Shown piece by piece: positions 42,121 to 52,505 of a stretch of DNA of 64,000 nt (its first letter is position 1; each line of letters starts with the position of its first letter). A model generated the notes under the pieces. The model saw only the letters and a program-made list of their open reading frames with translations. It ran no database searches and was not told the DNA's origin. A program made the translations under genes and the position numbers. The DNA comes from Bacteroidota bacterium (GTDB lineage: Bacteria; Bacteroidota; Bacteroidia; Bacteroidales; FEN-979): assembly GCA_026391775.1 (NCBI GenBank), contig JAPLDK010000033.1, forward strand, positions 1 to 64,000, given 5' to 3'.

Positions 42121-44025
42121 TCAGTTGCCAGTAAGGGTAAAACTGAAAATTGTTCCCTTCCCGGGCTCGCTTTGGGCACTGATTGTGCCACCATGTTTTA
42201 CAATAATACGTTTAACTGTTGCAAGACCGATGCCACTGCCTTTGAAATGTTCATCGGTGTGCAACCGCTGGAAAGGAGTGAACAACTTCCCGGCCTGTCC
42301 CATATCAAAACCAACGCCATTGTCCCGGATAAAAATAAACTTCCTGTTTTCAGTTAATTCGCTTCCGATGATAATTTCCGGATTTTCAACTTTACTGCTG
42401 TATTTCCATGCATTATCGATAAGATTCTGAAGTGCAATATGAAGCAGCCGGAAATCGGCCTGAACTATAATGTTCTCTTCTATCCTGCAGGTATAGGTCT
42501 TTCCCGGATAAGTCAGTTTTAAATCCTCACAAATTTTTGCAGCCATATCACTCAGGTGGCAGGGCGCCCTGGTGACAGTCTGACGTGTGATCCTCGATAA
42601 TGTAAGCAGGTCCTCGATAAGCCGGTTCATCAGCCCGGTTGATTCAGTAATATGTTTGAGTAGGTCTTTACCTGTGACATCAAGCAATATTTCATAATCA
42701 TCCCTTAGGAACATGCACAAACTTTCGATCCTGCGCACAGGAGCCCTCAGATCGTGGGAAACCGAATAGGAGAATGCTTCCAGCTCCTGGTTGGTCGATT
42801 CCAGTTCTCCAAGAACCCTGGTAATTTCCTCCTTTTGCTCCTGGACCAGCAGGTAAGCTTTTCTCTGTCTTCGGCGGCTGTTGATAATAACAAACACGGC
42901 AATGACCAGGATAATGATACCGAAAATCGCGCCAAAAATGATCACCATCTGCTGCCTGTTGTGCAATTTCAGCAATTCTACCTGCTTCTCCTTTAATTCC
43001 TCCTCATTTTTCCAGCTCAGAACCGAAGCTTTGCTTACAATCTGGGCCCCGTAAACACTGTCATAATCGATAAAGGCGGCGTTGAGATAACCGAGGGCCA
43101 TGTCATTACGGCCCTTAGCTTTGTAAATATCCGACAATAACCTGTTGGCAGTGTAACTCTGGATCAGATAACCCAGTTCACACGAGACCTTAAGCCCTTC
43201 CAGAGCAAAAACCTCGGCTTCCCTGAGATATTGATTACGAAGAGAACCTGCATCCTGGCTTTGCCGTAACCTTATTCTGCCCAGTGTAGTGGAATTTTCT
43301 GCAACCATCCGGGTTGATCCTATGGCCTGGAAATATTCCAGCCCGGTCCTGATCAATGCATAAGCAGTATCCACCCTCGACTGTGCCATATACATATAAC
43401 CAAACCTGTTGTTGACTATCATGATCTCCCCGCCCAGGTGATTTTCCTTGCTCATTTGCAGGTGGATCTGCATGTATTTCCCTGCCGAATCAAACTGGTC
43501 CAGGTTACGGTAATTGTTCCCGAGAGTCCCGTAGTTCCTGGCTTTCCATAAAATATCCCTGTTATAAGGCAATAAGGCAGTTGCTTTGCGCATATACTCT
43601 GCCGTAATCCCTTTGTCAAGATCTTTGTAGAGATAGGCAAGCATAAGGTAAGTGGCACAAAGGTGGTTGTTCTCCTTAAGGCTTTCGAAGATCGCCTCTG
43701 CCTTCAGAGCATGATCTATTGACTCTGGAAGCCTTGATAAAATATGATAAATAAACGTGAGGGAATAATGTGCCAGCCCTTGCCCGTACTGAAAATTTAT
43801 CTTTTCGGCAAGCTGCAGGGCATCCAGTCCTGGGTTCAAAGCCTCCCTTGGATTGATATTCCGAAGTTCATAGCAAACTGTTGTGAGTATCTTTACTTTG
43901 TCGGTATCCTCTTTCATTCCGGGCAATTCTGCAATGAGTGAATCGATCAGCGGCCTGCCAACTTTTTGAGCATGGGTAAGCTGAAAAATTACCAAAGCCA
44001 GAAGGGTGAGTATGAGGTTCCTCAT
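42121..44025 (-). CDS. TPR-sensor histidine kinase
   Basis: This is a 634-residue protein. A signal peptide (MRNLILTLLALVIFQLTHAQ) is followed by an extracytoplasmic all-helical TPR-like region to about residue 330 and one membrane helix near 358-382 (MVIIFGAIFGIIILVIAVFVI). A coiled coil leads to a HisKA domain with H-box FSYSVSHDLRAPVRRI. The HATPase domain has NLIDNAWKYS, RDNGVGFDMGQAGKLF and GSGIGLATVKRIIVKHGG. No receiver domain or adjacent minus-strand regulator is present, so its partner is unknown; the divergent LytTR regulator belongs to the reg_prop kinase. Confidence 0.9.
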   Translation of the reverse strand: MRNLILTLLALVIFQLTHAQKVGRPLIDSLIAELPGMKEDTDKVKILTTVCYELRNINPREALNPGLDALQLAEKINFQYGQGLAHYSLTFIYHILSRLPESIDHALKAEAIFESLKENNHLCATYLMLAYLYKDLDKGITAEYMRKATALLPYNRDILWKARNYGTLGNNYRNLDQFDSAGKYMQIHLQMSKENHLGGEIMIVNNRFGYMYMAQSRVDTAYALIRTGLEYFQAIGSTRMVAENSTTLGRIRLRQSQDAGSLRNQYLREAEVFALEGLKVSCELGYLIQSYTANRLLSDIYKAKGRNDMALGYLNAAFIDYDSVYGAQIVSKASVLSWKNEEELKEKQVELLKLHNRQQMVIIFGAIFGIIILVIAVFVIINSRRRQRKAYLLVQEQKEEITRVLGELESTNQELEAFSYSVSHDLRAPVRRIESLCMFLRDDYEILLDVTGKDLLKHITESTGLMNRLIEDLLTLSRITRQTVTRAPCHLSDMAAKICEDLKLTYPGKTYTCRIEENIIVQADFRLLHIALQNLIDNAWKYSSKVENPEIIIGSELTENRKFIFIRDNGVGFDMGQAGKLFTPFQRLHTDEHFKGSGIGLATVKRIIVKHGGTISAQSEPGKGTIFSFTLTGN

Positions 44026-44115
44026 AGCAAAAACAATTTTGCCTGCTATACAAATGTAAGGAATAATTCATCAAAAAACACTATTCCGGAAAAGCAAATA
44101 TGTGTAATTTAGCTG

Positions 44116-44123
44116 TATATTTG
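44116..44123 (+). promoter_or_regulatory. Possible -7 promoter element before the LytTR regulator
   Basis: TATATTTG matches the Bacteroidota -7 consensus TAnnTTTG, 38 bp before the ATG at 44161. The -33 TTTG partner is not evident, so the call is tentative. Confidence 0.4.
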
Positions 44124-44160
44124 CATATTAAGGTACCTGATTATATTATATCAAAGGATC

Positions 44161-44913
44161 ATGTCTTCACAAAATGGAATTAATACATTCACAGCAATCA
44201 TTGTTGATGATGAGCTTCATGGAAGGGAAAATCTTAAGAAGATCATTGAAACGTATTGCCCGGAGGTTGAAATCCTGGGCCTGGCCGAATCAGTTGTAAA
44301 GGCTAAGGAACTTGTAAGCGTTCTTAAGCCCGATGCCGTATTCCTTGATATCAATATGCCCGTACTCGACGGGTTTGACTTTCTTGCAGAGTACGATGAG
44401 CGGAATTTTTTGGTAGTATTTGTCAGTGCCCACGAGGAATTTGGGATCAATGCCGTGAAAGCCGGCGCAGCAGATTATATCCTAAAGCCCATAAATATCA
44501 AGGAGCTTAAACAGACTGTTAAAAAACTTCTGTTAATTCTGAATAAGTCCATAAAAGTTGAGACTTCCCATGATATTGAAAAACTAGTTATCCCTGCCTC
44601 TCATGGATTTAATGTAATTGTTATTGATGAGGTAATACGTCTTGAAGCAGATGGATGTTATACAACCATTGTAATTAAAGGTGGAAAGAATACGGTTGTT
44701 TCCCGAACATTAAAAGATTTCGAGGATACCCTGCCAAAGGATAGATTTTTCAGAATTCACAAATCACATCTGATCAATCTGAAATATATTAAAGACTATT
44801 CAAACCTCAGCGGAAATCTTGTTACGATGACAGATGGCAGCAGTGTTGAATTATCCCGCAGGAAAGCACCGGAGTTTATACAAAAAATCAAATCAGTGCT
44901 GAAGTCAGTTTGA
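44161..44913 (+). CDS. LytTR-family response regulator
   Basis: This is a 250-residue protein. The receiver domain (IIVDDELHGRENL, phospho-acceptor Asp63 in AVFLDINMPVLDG, Lys in DYILKPIN) is followed by a LytTR DNA-binding domain (VIRLEADGCYTTIVI, FFRIHKSHLINLKYI and VELSRRK). The next gene, starting just 2 bp after the stop, encodes a LytS-type kinase, its evident partner. Such pairs typically control envelope or surface-polysaccharide genes, but no target can be inferred here. Confidence 0.92.
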   Translation: MSSQNGINTFTAIIVDDELHGRENLKKIIETYCPEVEILGLAESVVKAKELVSVLKPDAVFLDINMPVLDGFDFLAEYDERNFLVVFVSAHEEFGINAVKAGAADYILKPINIKELKQTVKKLLLILNKSIKVETSHDIEKLVIPASHGFNVIVIDEVIRLEADGCYTTIVIKGGKNTVVSRTLKDFEDTLPKDRFFRIHKSHLINLKYIKDYSNLSGNLVTMTDGSSVELSRRKAPEFIQKIKSVLKSV

Positions 44914-44915
44914 AC

Positions 44916-47906
44916 ATGCCTTTAAAAAAACTTATACTTGCAATAATCCTCAGTCTCCCCTTTGCAGCACTTCATCCGCAAACACCTTCATATTATCATT
45001 ATACCACAACAGACGGACTGGCTTCCTCAACGGTGTACAGTATAATCCAGGCCAGAGATGGTTTTATCTGGTTTGCCACGATAAATGGAATAAGTAAGTT
45101 TGACGGAAAACGATTCACAACGTTCAGAACGAATGACGGTCTTAATTCGAATTCGATTATTTCTCTGGTGGAAGGACATAATGGTGAATTATATTTCGGG
45201 AATTATGAAAAAGGAATAAATGTTTTAAGAAATGGGCGGATCGAAAACTATTGCAATGAAATTGACGGGAAAAGTTTTGCTACGTCTTATTTATTACTTG
45301 TCCCTGAGGGAAAAGATGAGCAAAAAATATTCGCTTATCGCACTCATGGGGTTATCAATTCTATCAGTGAAAAAAAACATGAGAGACTAAAAACTCATGG
45401 TATCCAAACATCCCCCATTTATATAAACAGATTAGAGATATTAGCGAATAATGAAATTCTGGCTTTAACTCCAACCGGCCTGTACAGTTTCAAAAAGACC
45501 AGGTTAATAAAAATCCGGATTAAAAAGCTGCCTGACACAGAAGTTTTTTGTCTTGCCAATAGTTGCGACGGCAGCTATTATATTGGTACAAGGGGCATGA
45601 TATACAGAATAAAAAAAGATCAGGTAATTGGAAGGTATAAAATACCCTTAGCCGGTAACAATGATGTTTGCAATATGCTAATTGACAGGCATAATAACAT
45701 CTGGTTTTCAGTAATGAATAAAGGGTTCTATTTAATTCCTCACGATTCGGAAAATATAAGTGATATCGGAGTTAAAATGGGGTTGGAGAATACTCTTGTA
45801 ACCAATTTCATGGAAGATAATGAAGGAAATATTTGGGTAAGTACCTATGGCAAAGGCGTGTTTTGTTTGAATAACCTGTATCTGAAAAGCTATAATGAAA
45901 AGGACGGATTGAGCAATAACAGTATTTATTCAATTGAGAAAGACAATTCGGGCAAATTACTGATAGGGACTTTTAACGGTCTGAATATTTTAGAAAACGG
46001 AAAGTTCAGCAATATCAAAAACAATTCGACAAAAACATTAACGGAATATATCTACAATATTAAAAAATCGGGTAATGAATTTTATATAAGCGGTGCATTT
46101 GGTGAAACCGGGGTTAAAAAAACTTCATACAAAGGTATAATCCTTAATCTTTTCGACCGGCCGTCATTCTGTAAAACATCTCATGATCTTTATTTGTTTG
46201 GAGGATCAGGGAATTACATTCTGGTTCAACAATCACTTGATTATAAACCCTCGGAAACATGCCATTTATATATCTTTGGAGATAGCCTGAATATAAATCG
46301 CATTAACGAAATTTTTGAAGATTCGGAAAATAACATCTGGATAGCAACAGGCCTGGGTTTATGCAAAATCACCAAGGCATCTGACTCCTGTAAAGAATGG
46401 AAGAAATCATTTTTCCCCTCTGACCCGGTTCTGAATTCAAGAATCAATGCAATCTGCCAGGATAATAAAAAAAATATCTGGTTCGCTGGTGAAAAGGGAA
46501 TAGCCAGCTATAACCCGGGAAATGATTCGGTTAAAACCTATACAAGTTTTAATGGGTATGATTTATCTTCAGCTACTTCTCTTATATCGGATAACAGGAA
46601 CAGGATCTGGATCGGGAGTATGAATGGACTGTATCTGTTTGACAGGAGTTCTATCAGATATCTTAACCGTTTAACCGGGCTCCCTTCCGATGAAATCCTG
46701 TCACTTTATTATGACAGCAAAATAAACTTTCTATATGTCGGGACCAGCAATGGAATTTCTTTCCTGGATGTAAATTTATTCGACAGCTATTCTCCTTCTC
46801 CACCAAAGGTGAAAATTATCGACATTAAAGCTGGAGATTCGGTTTACACAAGCTATAATAATTTAGTTTTTGAGCCCGAACAACATGATGTATATATCGA
46901 CTTCAAGGCATTAAACTTTTCTTCATCAGGCTCAGTAAAGTACGAATATAAATTAAATGATGATTGGACGGAAACCGGGTATGATTTCCTGAATTTCATC
47001 TCGTTGAAGAACGGACTTTACACTCTGCAGATCAGGGCTAAAATTCAAAATACCAGCTGGGGTGAACCATACATCCTCAGCTTTCGGATCCTGCCCCGCT
47101 TTGTTGAAACGATCTGGTTTGATCTCCTGATCATCGTAGTTTTTATACTCATTACTTTTTCTTTTGTAACATGGCGTCAGATAAGAAATAACGACAAAAT
47201 GCGCAAGGAATTAGAACTGACTGAAAGGTTCAACAAGCTTGAGCATCAAGCCTTATCTGCAATGATGAACCCGCACTTTATTTCCAACTCACTTAATTCG
47301 GTGCAATATCTTATCAACAGCGGTAAATATGAAGAGGCCAATGATTACATTGCAATGATTGCCAAATTGATGCGGAAAAATCTTGATACAGCCGGAAGCG
47401 GATTTATTCTCTTATCGGAAGAAATTATACGCCTGAAGCTTTATCTCGATCTTGAGAAGCTGAGATTTCAGGAGAGTTTCTCATATGAGATTATTACCGG
47501 GACAGATGTTGATACAGGTTCAGTCATGATACCGAACATGATCATCCAGCCATTTATGGAAAATTCAATCTGGCACGGCATCATCAATTCAGGCAATAAA
47601 GGCCTTCTCACTGTTTCATTCACTTTTGAAGACGTGGAAATTGATACTGTTGTCAGCCGGTCATTGATTATTAAGGTTACAGATAATGGTATAGGAATTA
47701 TAGAAGCAAAGAAGAATAAAAAGGAAGATCATATTTCAAAAGGGATACAAATTATTGAAGAGCGGCTCAGATTGTTGAGCACAAAAATGCAGCTTCCACA
47801 GCCCATCATGTTTGAAGATCTAAGCAGCCAGGATAACGATGCTCAGGGAACAGAAGTAATTATTTCCCTCCCTCCTCCGCTTTATAAAATTTCAATTCCG
47901 GGATAA
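44916..47906 (+). CDS. Reg_prop beta-propeller histidine kinase (LytS-type)
   Basis: This is a protein of about 996 residues. After a signal peptide (ILAIILSLPFAALHPQ) come many two-component regulator propeller repeats, e.g. GLASSTVYSIIQARDGFIWFA, NIWVSTYGKGVFCL and NRIWIGSMNGLYLFD. A Y_Y_Y domain lies at about 640-720, then one membrane helix (LLIIVVFILITFSFVTW). The cytoplasmic His_kinase domain carries the motif MMNPHFISNSLNSVQYLI, and the ATPase domain has QPFMENSIWHGI and DNGIGI. The ATG at 44916 is preferred over an in-frame TTG at 44910 that overlaps the regulator stop. It phosphorylates the adjacent LytTR regulator. Confidence 0.92.
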   Translation: MPLKKLILAIILSLPFAALHPQTPSYYHYTTTDGLASSTVYSIIQARDGFIWFATINGISKFDGKRFTTFRTNDGLNSNSIISLVEGHNGELYFGNYEKGINVLRNGRIENYCNEIDGKSFATSYLLLVPEGKDEQKIFAYRTHGVINSISEKKHERLKTHGIQTSPIYINRLEILANNEILALTPTGLYSFKKTRLIKIRIKKLPDTEVFCLANSCDGSYYIGTRGMIYRIKKDQVIGRYKIPLAGNNDVCNMLIDRHNNIWFSVMNKGFYLIPHDSENISDIGVKMGLENTLVTNFMEDNEGNIWVSTYGKGVFCLNNLYLKSYNEKDGLSNNSIYSIEKDNSGKLLIGTFNGLNILENGKFSNIKNNSTKTLTEYIYNIKKSGNEFYISGAFGETGVKKTSYKGIILNLFDRPSFCKTSHDLYLFGGSGNYILVQQSLDYKPSETCHLYIFGDSLNINRINEIFEDSENNIWIATGLGLCKITKASDSCKEWKKSFFPSDPVLNSRINAICQDNKKNIWFAGEKGIASYNPGNDSVKTYTSFNGYDLSSATSLISDNRNRIWIGSMNGLYLFDRSSIRYLNRLTGLPSDEILSLYYDSKINFLYVGTSNGISFLDVNLFDSYSPSPPKVKIIDIKAGDSVYTSYNNLVFEPEQHDVYIDFKALNFSSSGSVKYEYKLNDDWTETGYDFLNFISLKNGLYTLQIRAKIQNTSWGEPYILSFRILPRFVETIWFDLLIIVVFILITFSFVTWRQIRNNDKMRKELELTERFNKLEHQALSAMMNPHFISNSLNSVQYLINSGKYEEANDYIAMIAKLMRKNLDTAGSGFILLSEEIIRLKLYLDLEKLRFQESFSYEIITGTDVDTGSVMIPNMIIQPFMENSIWHGIINSGNKGLLTVSFTFEDVEIDTVVSRSLIIKVTDNGIGIIEAKKNKKEDHISKGIQIIEERLRLLSTKMQLPQPIMFEDLSSQDNDAQGTEVIISLPPPLYKISIPG

Positions 47907-48041
47907 GATACTCTGTCTTCTTTTACCAGTAAATCAGTTTTATATACCGTTAAATGAACAACACCTACCGCAGGTCTATCTGGTATTGTGCTGGCATAGC
48001 ATTGTCAGTATTTTTGGCTAAAATTCAAGTATAATCTTGAA

Positions 48042-48641
48042 ATGAAGAACTTAATGATCATATTGACCTTAATGACATCATTCATTATTAGTTGTAATAT
48101 GACTTTTTTGAATCACAAAGACTATAAGATCAAGTTAAAGGATTTTGAATGGAATATAAAAATTGAAGGACAGTGCGGCGAGATCTACGTAAAAGGATCA
48201 AACTTTATTTGCGGTAGAAACTATGACTCAACCTTCATCGAGATATCCTCAACCAATGGCGCTATTTTGGACACTTTACATCCTTATACGGTTGAGAAAG
48301 AAAGGGAGTGTACGATTCTTGACAAGGCAAGTGAATATAAAAACGGCTATTCATTACATAATGTTCCTGTTGACAAAGAGAAATATTTAAAAGTTACTTT
48401 GAAAGTATTCGACCGGCAATACCGTGGCGACGACGAAACATATTACCTGATCATTACCACCCTTACAAATCAAGAGTTTACAATTCTTTTCAGCCGTAAA
48501 CAATTTCCTTCGATCGATGATATTACCTATTTTAAGGACGGCAAGTTTATAATGACTTATAATGGGGAAGCTGGCTACGACCAGCATAAATATTCAATCC
48601 ATATTGGATTGTTTGACCTGGAGAAAATAATCAAAGAATGA
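48042..48641 (+). CDS. Lipoprotein of unknown function
   Basis: This is a 199-residue protein with a lipoprotein signal (MKNLMIILTLMTSFIISCN, lipobox Cys18). The mature part is rich in beta strands and includes FDRQYRGDDETYYLIITTL and DDITYFKDGKFIMTYNGEAG. I recognise no family. Its stop overlaps the ATG of the next exported protein (ATGA), so the two are translationally coupled; the DUF3592 gene follows 12 bp further on. Confidence 0.6.
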   Translation: MKNLMIILTLMTSFIISCNMTFLNHKDYKIKLKDFEWNIKIEGQCGEIYVKGSNFICGRNYDSTFIEISSTNGAILDTLHPYTVEKERECTILDKASEYKNGYSLHNVPVDKEKYLKVTLKVFDRQYRGDDETYYLIITTLTNQEFTILFSRKQFPSIDDITYFKDGKFIMTYNGEAGYDQHKYSIHIGLFDLEKIIKE

Positions 48642-50227
48642 GAAAAATAAAGATTGTACTGATCGTGCTGATGTTTGTCTTTTACGGATATGGTTTTTCT
48701 CAGTCTCAACAAACTGAACAAAACATGAAAACAAAAATTAGTCAGGAAGAGCGAATTGCAGTTCTTGAAAAGCGGATTGCAGATGCCGGGGATGATTTTG
48801 TCTCACTGACAACAGCGGAATATGATCTCCTGCTTTCACAAGCTGTCGGTGACATTGAAGGGTTTGAGCCGCTCGCTACGATAATGGGGGGAATTATGGT
48901 TGGTTATGGATTTCCCGACGGACCAAAAATTTATAAAACCGACATACAAACCATTTTCCCAAACATTCCCAACATTAGTGAGGGAGAAGTGTTTGTAATT
49001 TTTGATCATGTGAAAGGCAGCAATGGCCTTGATTATCTTGACCGGGAAAGCAATACTGAAATAAAGGCGGATAGCAGCTACCCGGAGAATGACTTTACTC
49101 AACTTAAACTTTACATCAAGGCTGCCGGTTCGAAATCGTATTTGTTTGGAAGCCGGTATGTTAATTTACGGGATCCTTCTGACAGTATTACGGTTCGGGT
49201 TCTTGGAGCTCTCGGCGGAGAAGTCGTGCTTGGGGCAGTCTCAGGAAAAGTTGTCATGGAACTTCCGACAAACATTACCGGTCTTACATTAGCGAAAGAA
49301 GATATCGGTATCGAGAAATCATTTGCCGGGGGATTGATCACCCTGAAAGAAATCACGGACGACAAGATTTCCTTTCAGTTTAAAGGTGATCGCAGGATGA
49401 TATATTCATGGAATGCATATGATAATGCAAATGCGATCCTTGAAATAAAGGATGTTCTTATAAAAGATGAACTTCATACCTTATATGCCGAGAACCCAAA
49501 GTCAATGAAAATTTACCAATCAGAAGTTGTCCGCAAGGAATATCCCTTTGCTTTCGGCAACGAGGATCAAACTGCCCCAAAGGAAGCTTCTCCTGCATGG
49601 CCGGAGAAGATTTCTCCTGCAACGCCAATTGTTTACCTCGAAAACAATGATCCGATTGCAATAGCCATTAAAGGACGGGCATTAACTGATCTCAAACAGT
49701 CAGTAAATAAAGCAGACCCGGAGTCTCCTGAAAATAAATTAATTGCCGCGCAAGTGGCAGCATGGCCCCTGGACAAGCAAAATCAATTGCATGAAGCATT
49801 TGAAAAATCAATCAATGATTATCCGGTTCAGACACATTTAAATGTTAAGATATTCAACGCCGGGACTTTTTTCATGGTTTTCAGTGATTTTGGAAAGATG
49901 GATCAGAAAAAGATGGCAGAGGAGTATGATATTCGCGTTCAAAGCCTCGGCGGGGATAACTATACAGCCGAGTTTTGGGAAGATTCAGAAACACATGCTC
50001 TGGCTGTTGCAAATAACACGAATGTTGAAGCCATAGAAGTTGTGAAAGAACTTATCAGGTTATCCAGTGGTAAGGAGTCTGTTTCTGATGAAGATGGCAT
50101 TAAAACCACTAAAATGGTGGCTTTGCGATATACAAAAATGATGGCTTTGCTTTATACCTTAGAAAAGGATGGCTCGGTTTCTTTTCACGACCCGTTTCAG
50201 CCGATGATGGATTTTATCAAACAATAA
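48638..50227 (+). CDS. Exported protein of unknown function with shared C-terminal module
   Basis: This is a 529-residue protein with a signal peptide (IVLIVLMFVFYGYGFSQ). The N-terminal 300 residues are beta-rich and not recognised. From about residue 329 to the end lies a module shared with the WG-repeat protein at 53001-54068. Common blocks are ENKL-AA--AA-----QNQL, EYDIRVQ-LG, AEFWE, KMMALLY-LEKDGS and FHDPFQPMMDFI. This copy has an extra stretch of about 45 residues between AEFWE and MALLY. The gene overlaps the lipoprotein gene upstream. Confidence 0.6.
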   Translation: MRKIKIVLIVLMFVFYGYGFSQSQQTEQNMKTKISQEERIAVLEKRIADAGDDFVSLTTAEYDLLLSQAVGDIEGFEPLATIMGGIMVGYGFPDGPKIYKTDIQTIFPNIPNISEGEVFVIFDHVKGSNGLDYLDRESNTEIKADSSYPENDFTQLKLYIKAAGSKSYLFGSRYVNLRDPSDSITVRVLGALGGEVVLGAVSGKVVMELPTNITGLTLAKEDIGIEKSFAGGLITLKEITDDKISFQFKGDRRMIYSWNAYDNANAILEIKDVLIKDELHTLYAENPKSMKIYQSEVVRKEYPFAFGNEDQTAPKEASPAWPEKISPATPIVYLENNDPIAIAIKGRALTDLKQSVNKADPESPENKLIAAQVAAWPLDKQNQLHEAFEKSINDYPVQTHLNVKIFNAGTFFMVFSDFGKMDQKKMAEEYDIRVQSLGGDNYTAEFWEDSETHALAVANNTNVEAIEVVKELIRLSSGKESVSDEDGIKTTKMVALRYTKMMALLYTLEKDGSVSFHDPFQPMMDFIKQ

Positions 50228-50239
50228 TGAATCCCGGTC

Positions 50240-51463
50240 ATGACGATAAATTGGGTTGGGGGGATGTTGAGCGTACTTGTGCTGGGCTTGCTTTTGCTTG
50301 CCGGATTTATGTTGCAAAATTCTGTTCGTTTGCTGATTACTGGTAAAAGAGTTGAAGGCGTTGTCGTTGGAATGGATACGTCTTCACGCTTATCCGGCTC
50401 ATCAACAGATACTCCATTAAAATCGCCAATGGTTGAATTTTCAGTATCAACCGGAGAACGGATCAGGGTCAGCGGCCGGTCTTATTCCGAGTCACCATCA
50501 ATTCGTGTGGGAGACCTGGTCACCGTAGCATACAGCCCTTCAAATCCCCGGAATGCACAGTTGCTCCTATGGAGTGATTTCCCTCTCGTTCCGGCTGGTT
50601 TTGTCCTTGGCTTTATTGCTATTATATTATTAATATGGGTATCGGGTATACTCATATCGGGGAACTCGAAAATGGATGATCCCTTCCATCTTTTGCCTGC
50701 CCTTATTTCTCACTTTCGTCTGAATCCTGTTCGCTTTCCAGCCCTTTTTATCTTATCTATAGCTATTCCTGCGTGCGGACTCGGGACGTATTTAACTTTA
50801 AAGACAGCAATCGGGCTTCGTTCCGAGGGCATCAGGGCAACCGGCCATGTAGTCGGATCCCAAAGAGTGACGTCTTCCCTGAGCGATGGCAGTACAGGAA
50901 GCGGTGTGTTTCCTATGATCACTTTTAAAGATGCATCCGGCGCACCACACATAATCCGCAGATCGCTGGCTAAACCCTTGTCCCGGCTTAAACCAGGCGA
51001 TGAGGTAGAGGTCATTTATCCTGCACGTCACCCTGAGCAGGGTGTTGTGAACACCTGGGACGAGTTTTGGCCGCCTCCTCTCTTTTTTGGATTTATGATG
51101 CTCGCGTTTATTATTATATTTCGTATTGTGTTCAGCAGAGCCAGCGTCACCTCAAACAGTAATCCGGGAAGTGAGAAGAAACTGAGGAAATCCGGCGTCC
51201 AGGCTGTTGCGACGGTGATTGAAGCGAATGTTAACACTCACTTACTCCATTATAGGATCGATAAGGAGACGGAAATGCCTGCGGCAAAGTCAAATGATTT
51301 TATAACGCTTGAGATCAGTCTTTCGGATTGGGAACCATCGCAATCCGAAGCGTTAATTATTAAAGACAATCTTGCCCCGGCCTTCGAAAAGCTCATGACC
51401 GGGATCATGAACCTGCCCAAACCACTTCCCAAGCTTATTCAAGGCATCGATTGGAATGATTGA
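50240..51463 (+). CDS. DUF3592 membrane protein, duplicated domain
   Basis: This is a 407-residue integral membrane protein with helices near residues 5-25, 110-135, 165-190 and 275-300. Two DUF3592-type extracytoplasmic domains follow helices 1 and 3. Both contain GVVVGMD / GHVVGSQ, an MVEFSV / MITFKD strand, and the pattern VGDLVTVAYSPSNPRNAQL / PGDEVEVIYPARHPEQGVV. This is an internal duplication. DUF3592 proteins have no known activity. It follows the two exported unknown proteins and is probably part of their operon. Confidence 0.75.
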   Translation: MTINWVGGMLSVLVLGLLLLAGFMLQNSVRLLITGKRVEGVVVGMDTSSRLSGSSTDTPLKSPMVEFSVSTGERIRVSGRSYSESPSIRVGDLVTVAYSPSNPRNAQLLLWSDFPLVPAGFVLGFIAIILLIWVSGILISGNSKMDDPFHLLPALISHFRLNPVRFPALFILSIAIPACGLGTYLTLKTAIGLRSEGIRATGHVVGSQRVTSSLSDGSTGSGVFPMITFKDASGAPHIIRRSLAKPLSRLKPGDEVEVIYPARHPEQGVVNTWDEFWPPPLFFGFMMLAFIIIFRIVFSRASVTSNSNPGSEKKLRKSGVQAVATVIEANVNTHLLHYRIDKETEMPAAKSNDFITLEISLSDWEPSQSEALIIKDNLAPAFEKLMTGIMNLPKPLPKLIQGIDWND

Positions 51464-51600
51464 AGGGAACTCGGAGTCAATCTGGGTCTCAATAAAGGAT
51501 CTGAAGATGATAGTAAATTTTGGGAAAAGTTTCGGGTATTCAGAGCCAGGTATAAAAGCATAAAATAGAAAATTTTCAACGGCGACGATTTGAAATCAAT

Positions 51601-51933
51601 ATGGAAAAGATAATGTTGTTTTATTTGGAAAGACCGGATATTAAAATATCCATGCAAATCTATTTTACTGAGAAAGGACAACTATACTTTGATGGCTATG
51701 ATATTGGTAAAACTGTTGATGATTTGTGGGGAGATTCTGATTATGAGTATGTTTATACAATAGAACCAGGGGAGGTAAATAAGTTCTACCAACTATTTAA
51801 CATACAAAACGGAGATAAATCTGTTCTTTTACGGGAAATTAAAAACCGCTTCAGTGTAAATGAAGCATATACATTGTTTGGGGAATTTATGCGTGTGAAT
51901 AATATCAGTTTCAGCAGGTTCTCATATACCTGA
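51601..51933 (+). CDS. Small protein of unknown function
   Basis: This is a 110-residue acidic protein without signal peptide or membrane helix. It contains EKGQLYFDGYDIG, DSDYEYVYTIEPGEVNKFYQLF and FSVNEAYTLFGEFMRVNNI. The size and make-up resemble small cytoplasmic proteins often found as immunity-type partners, but nothing beside it looks like a toxin, so no function is claimed. Its start is a plain ATG; the 137 bases upstream show no promoter I can name. Confidence 0.5.
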   Translation: MEKIMLFYLERPDIKISMQIYFTEKGQLYFDGYDIGKTVDDLWGDSDYEYVYTIEPGEVNKFYQLFNIQNGDKSVLLREIKNRFSVNEAYTLFGEFMRVNNISFSRFSYT

Positions 51934-51982
51934 TTTTCACCTCCCCTGCCGTTTAACTGTTATTCCCTACCATTCAACAAAT

Positions 51983-52423
51983 AACATATACTGCAAAACT
52001 GATAAGTCAAAGCAACTTTACCAGTGGAATGAAATGATGCAATATACTACCACAGAAGGAACGCAGGGGATTTGCCCGGGTGGCTGGCATTTGCCGACTG
52101 ATGCCCACTGGTCGGGGCTAACGAGTTCCCTGGCCGGTCAAAGTGTTGCAGGTGGAAAAATGAAGGAGACCGGACATGCACATTGGACTGCTCCAAACAC
52201 AGGAGCTTCCAACAGCAGCGGATTTAAAGCTCTTCCGGGCGGAGCCAAAAACTATATAGGCGGCACATTCGGAGATCTTACTAACATTGGTTTTTTCTGG
52301 TCATCATCACAGAACTTCTCAACCTCCTCATGGGTCCGGCAGTTGGGTTATAATACCGCAGCCGCGGACCGCATAGATTATATGAAGACTTTTGGTTTTT
52401 CAGTCCGTTGCATCCGGAACTGA
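51983..52423 (+). pseudogene. 5'-truncated FISUMP-domain gene
   Basis: The open frame from about 51983 reads NIYCKTDKSKQLYQWNEMMQY and continues with GICPGGWHLPTDAHW, GFKALPGG, IGFFWSSSQ and the terminal VRCIRN before the stop at 52423. This is the second half of a FISUMP domain. The signal peptide and the first half of the domain (up to the GGLYQW region, here degraded to SKQLYQW) are missing. The piece from the ATG at 52034 could be translated but would start inside the domain. It is related to the intact copies at 376-3990 and 4892-5560. Confidence 0.75.
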
Positions 52424-52505
52424 CCTTCCCTAAATAACCATACACAGATTCAAACCAGAACATATTCGTTCCAGCAGCACTTTTTACCATTAACAGCATA
52501 AAACC

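Noticed and set aside
42066..42194. Longer N-terminus for the exported partner of the C70-like protease
   Set aside because: It would place 43 residues before a clear signal peptide and overlap the end of the histidine kinase gene; the internal ATG explains the data better.
44111..44126. TAGCTG-N5-TTGCA before the LytTR regulator as a second sigma-54 promoter
   Set aside because: The invariant GG of the -24 element is AG here. The overlapping TATATTTG fits the primary sigma factor better.
47992..48006. TGGCATAGCATTG before the lipoprotein gene as a sigma-54 promoter
   Set aside because: The spacer is one base too short and the -12 element reads TTGT rather than TTGC.
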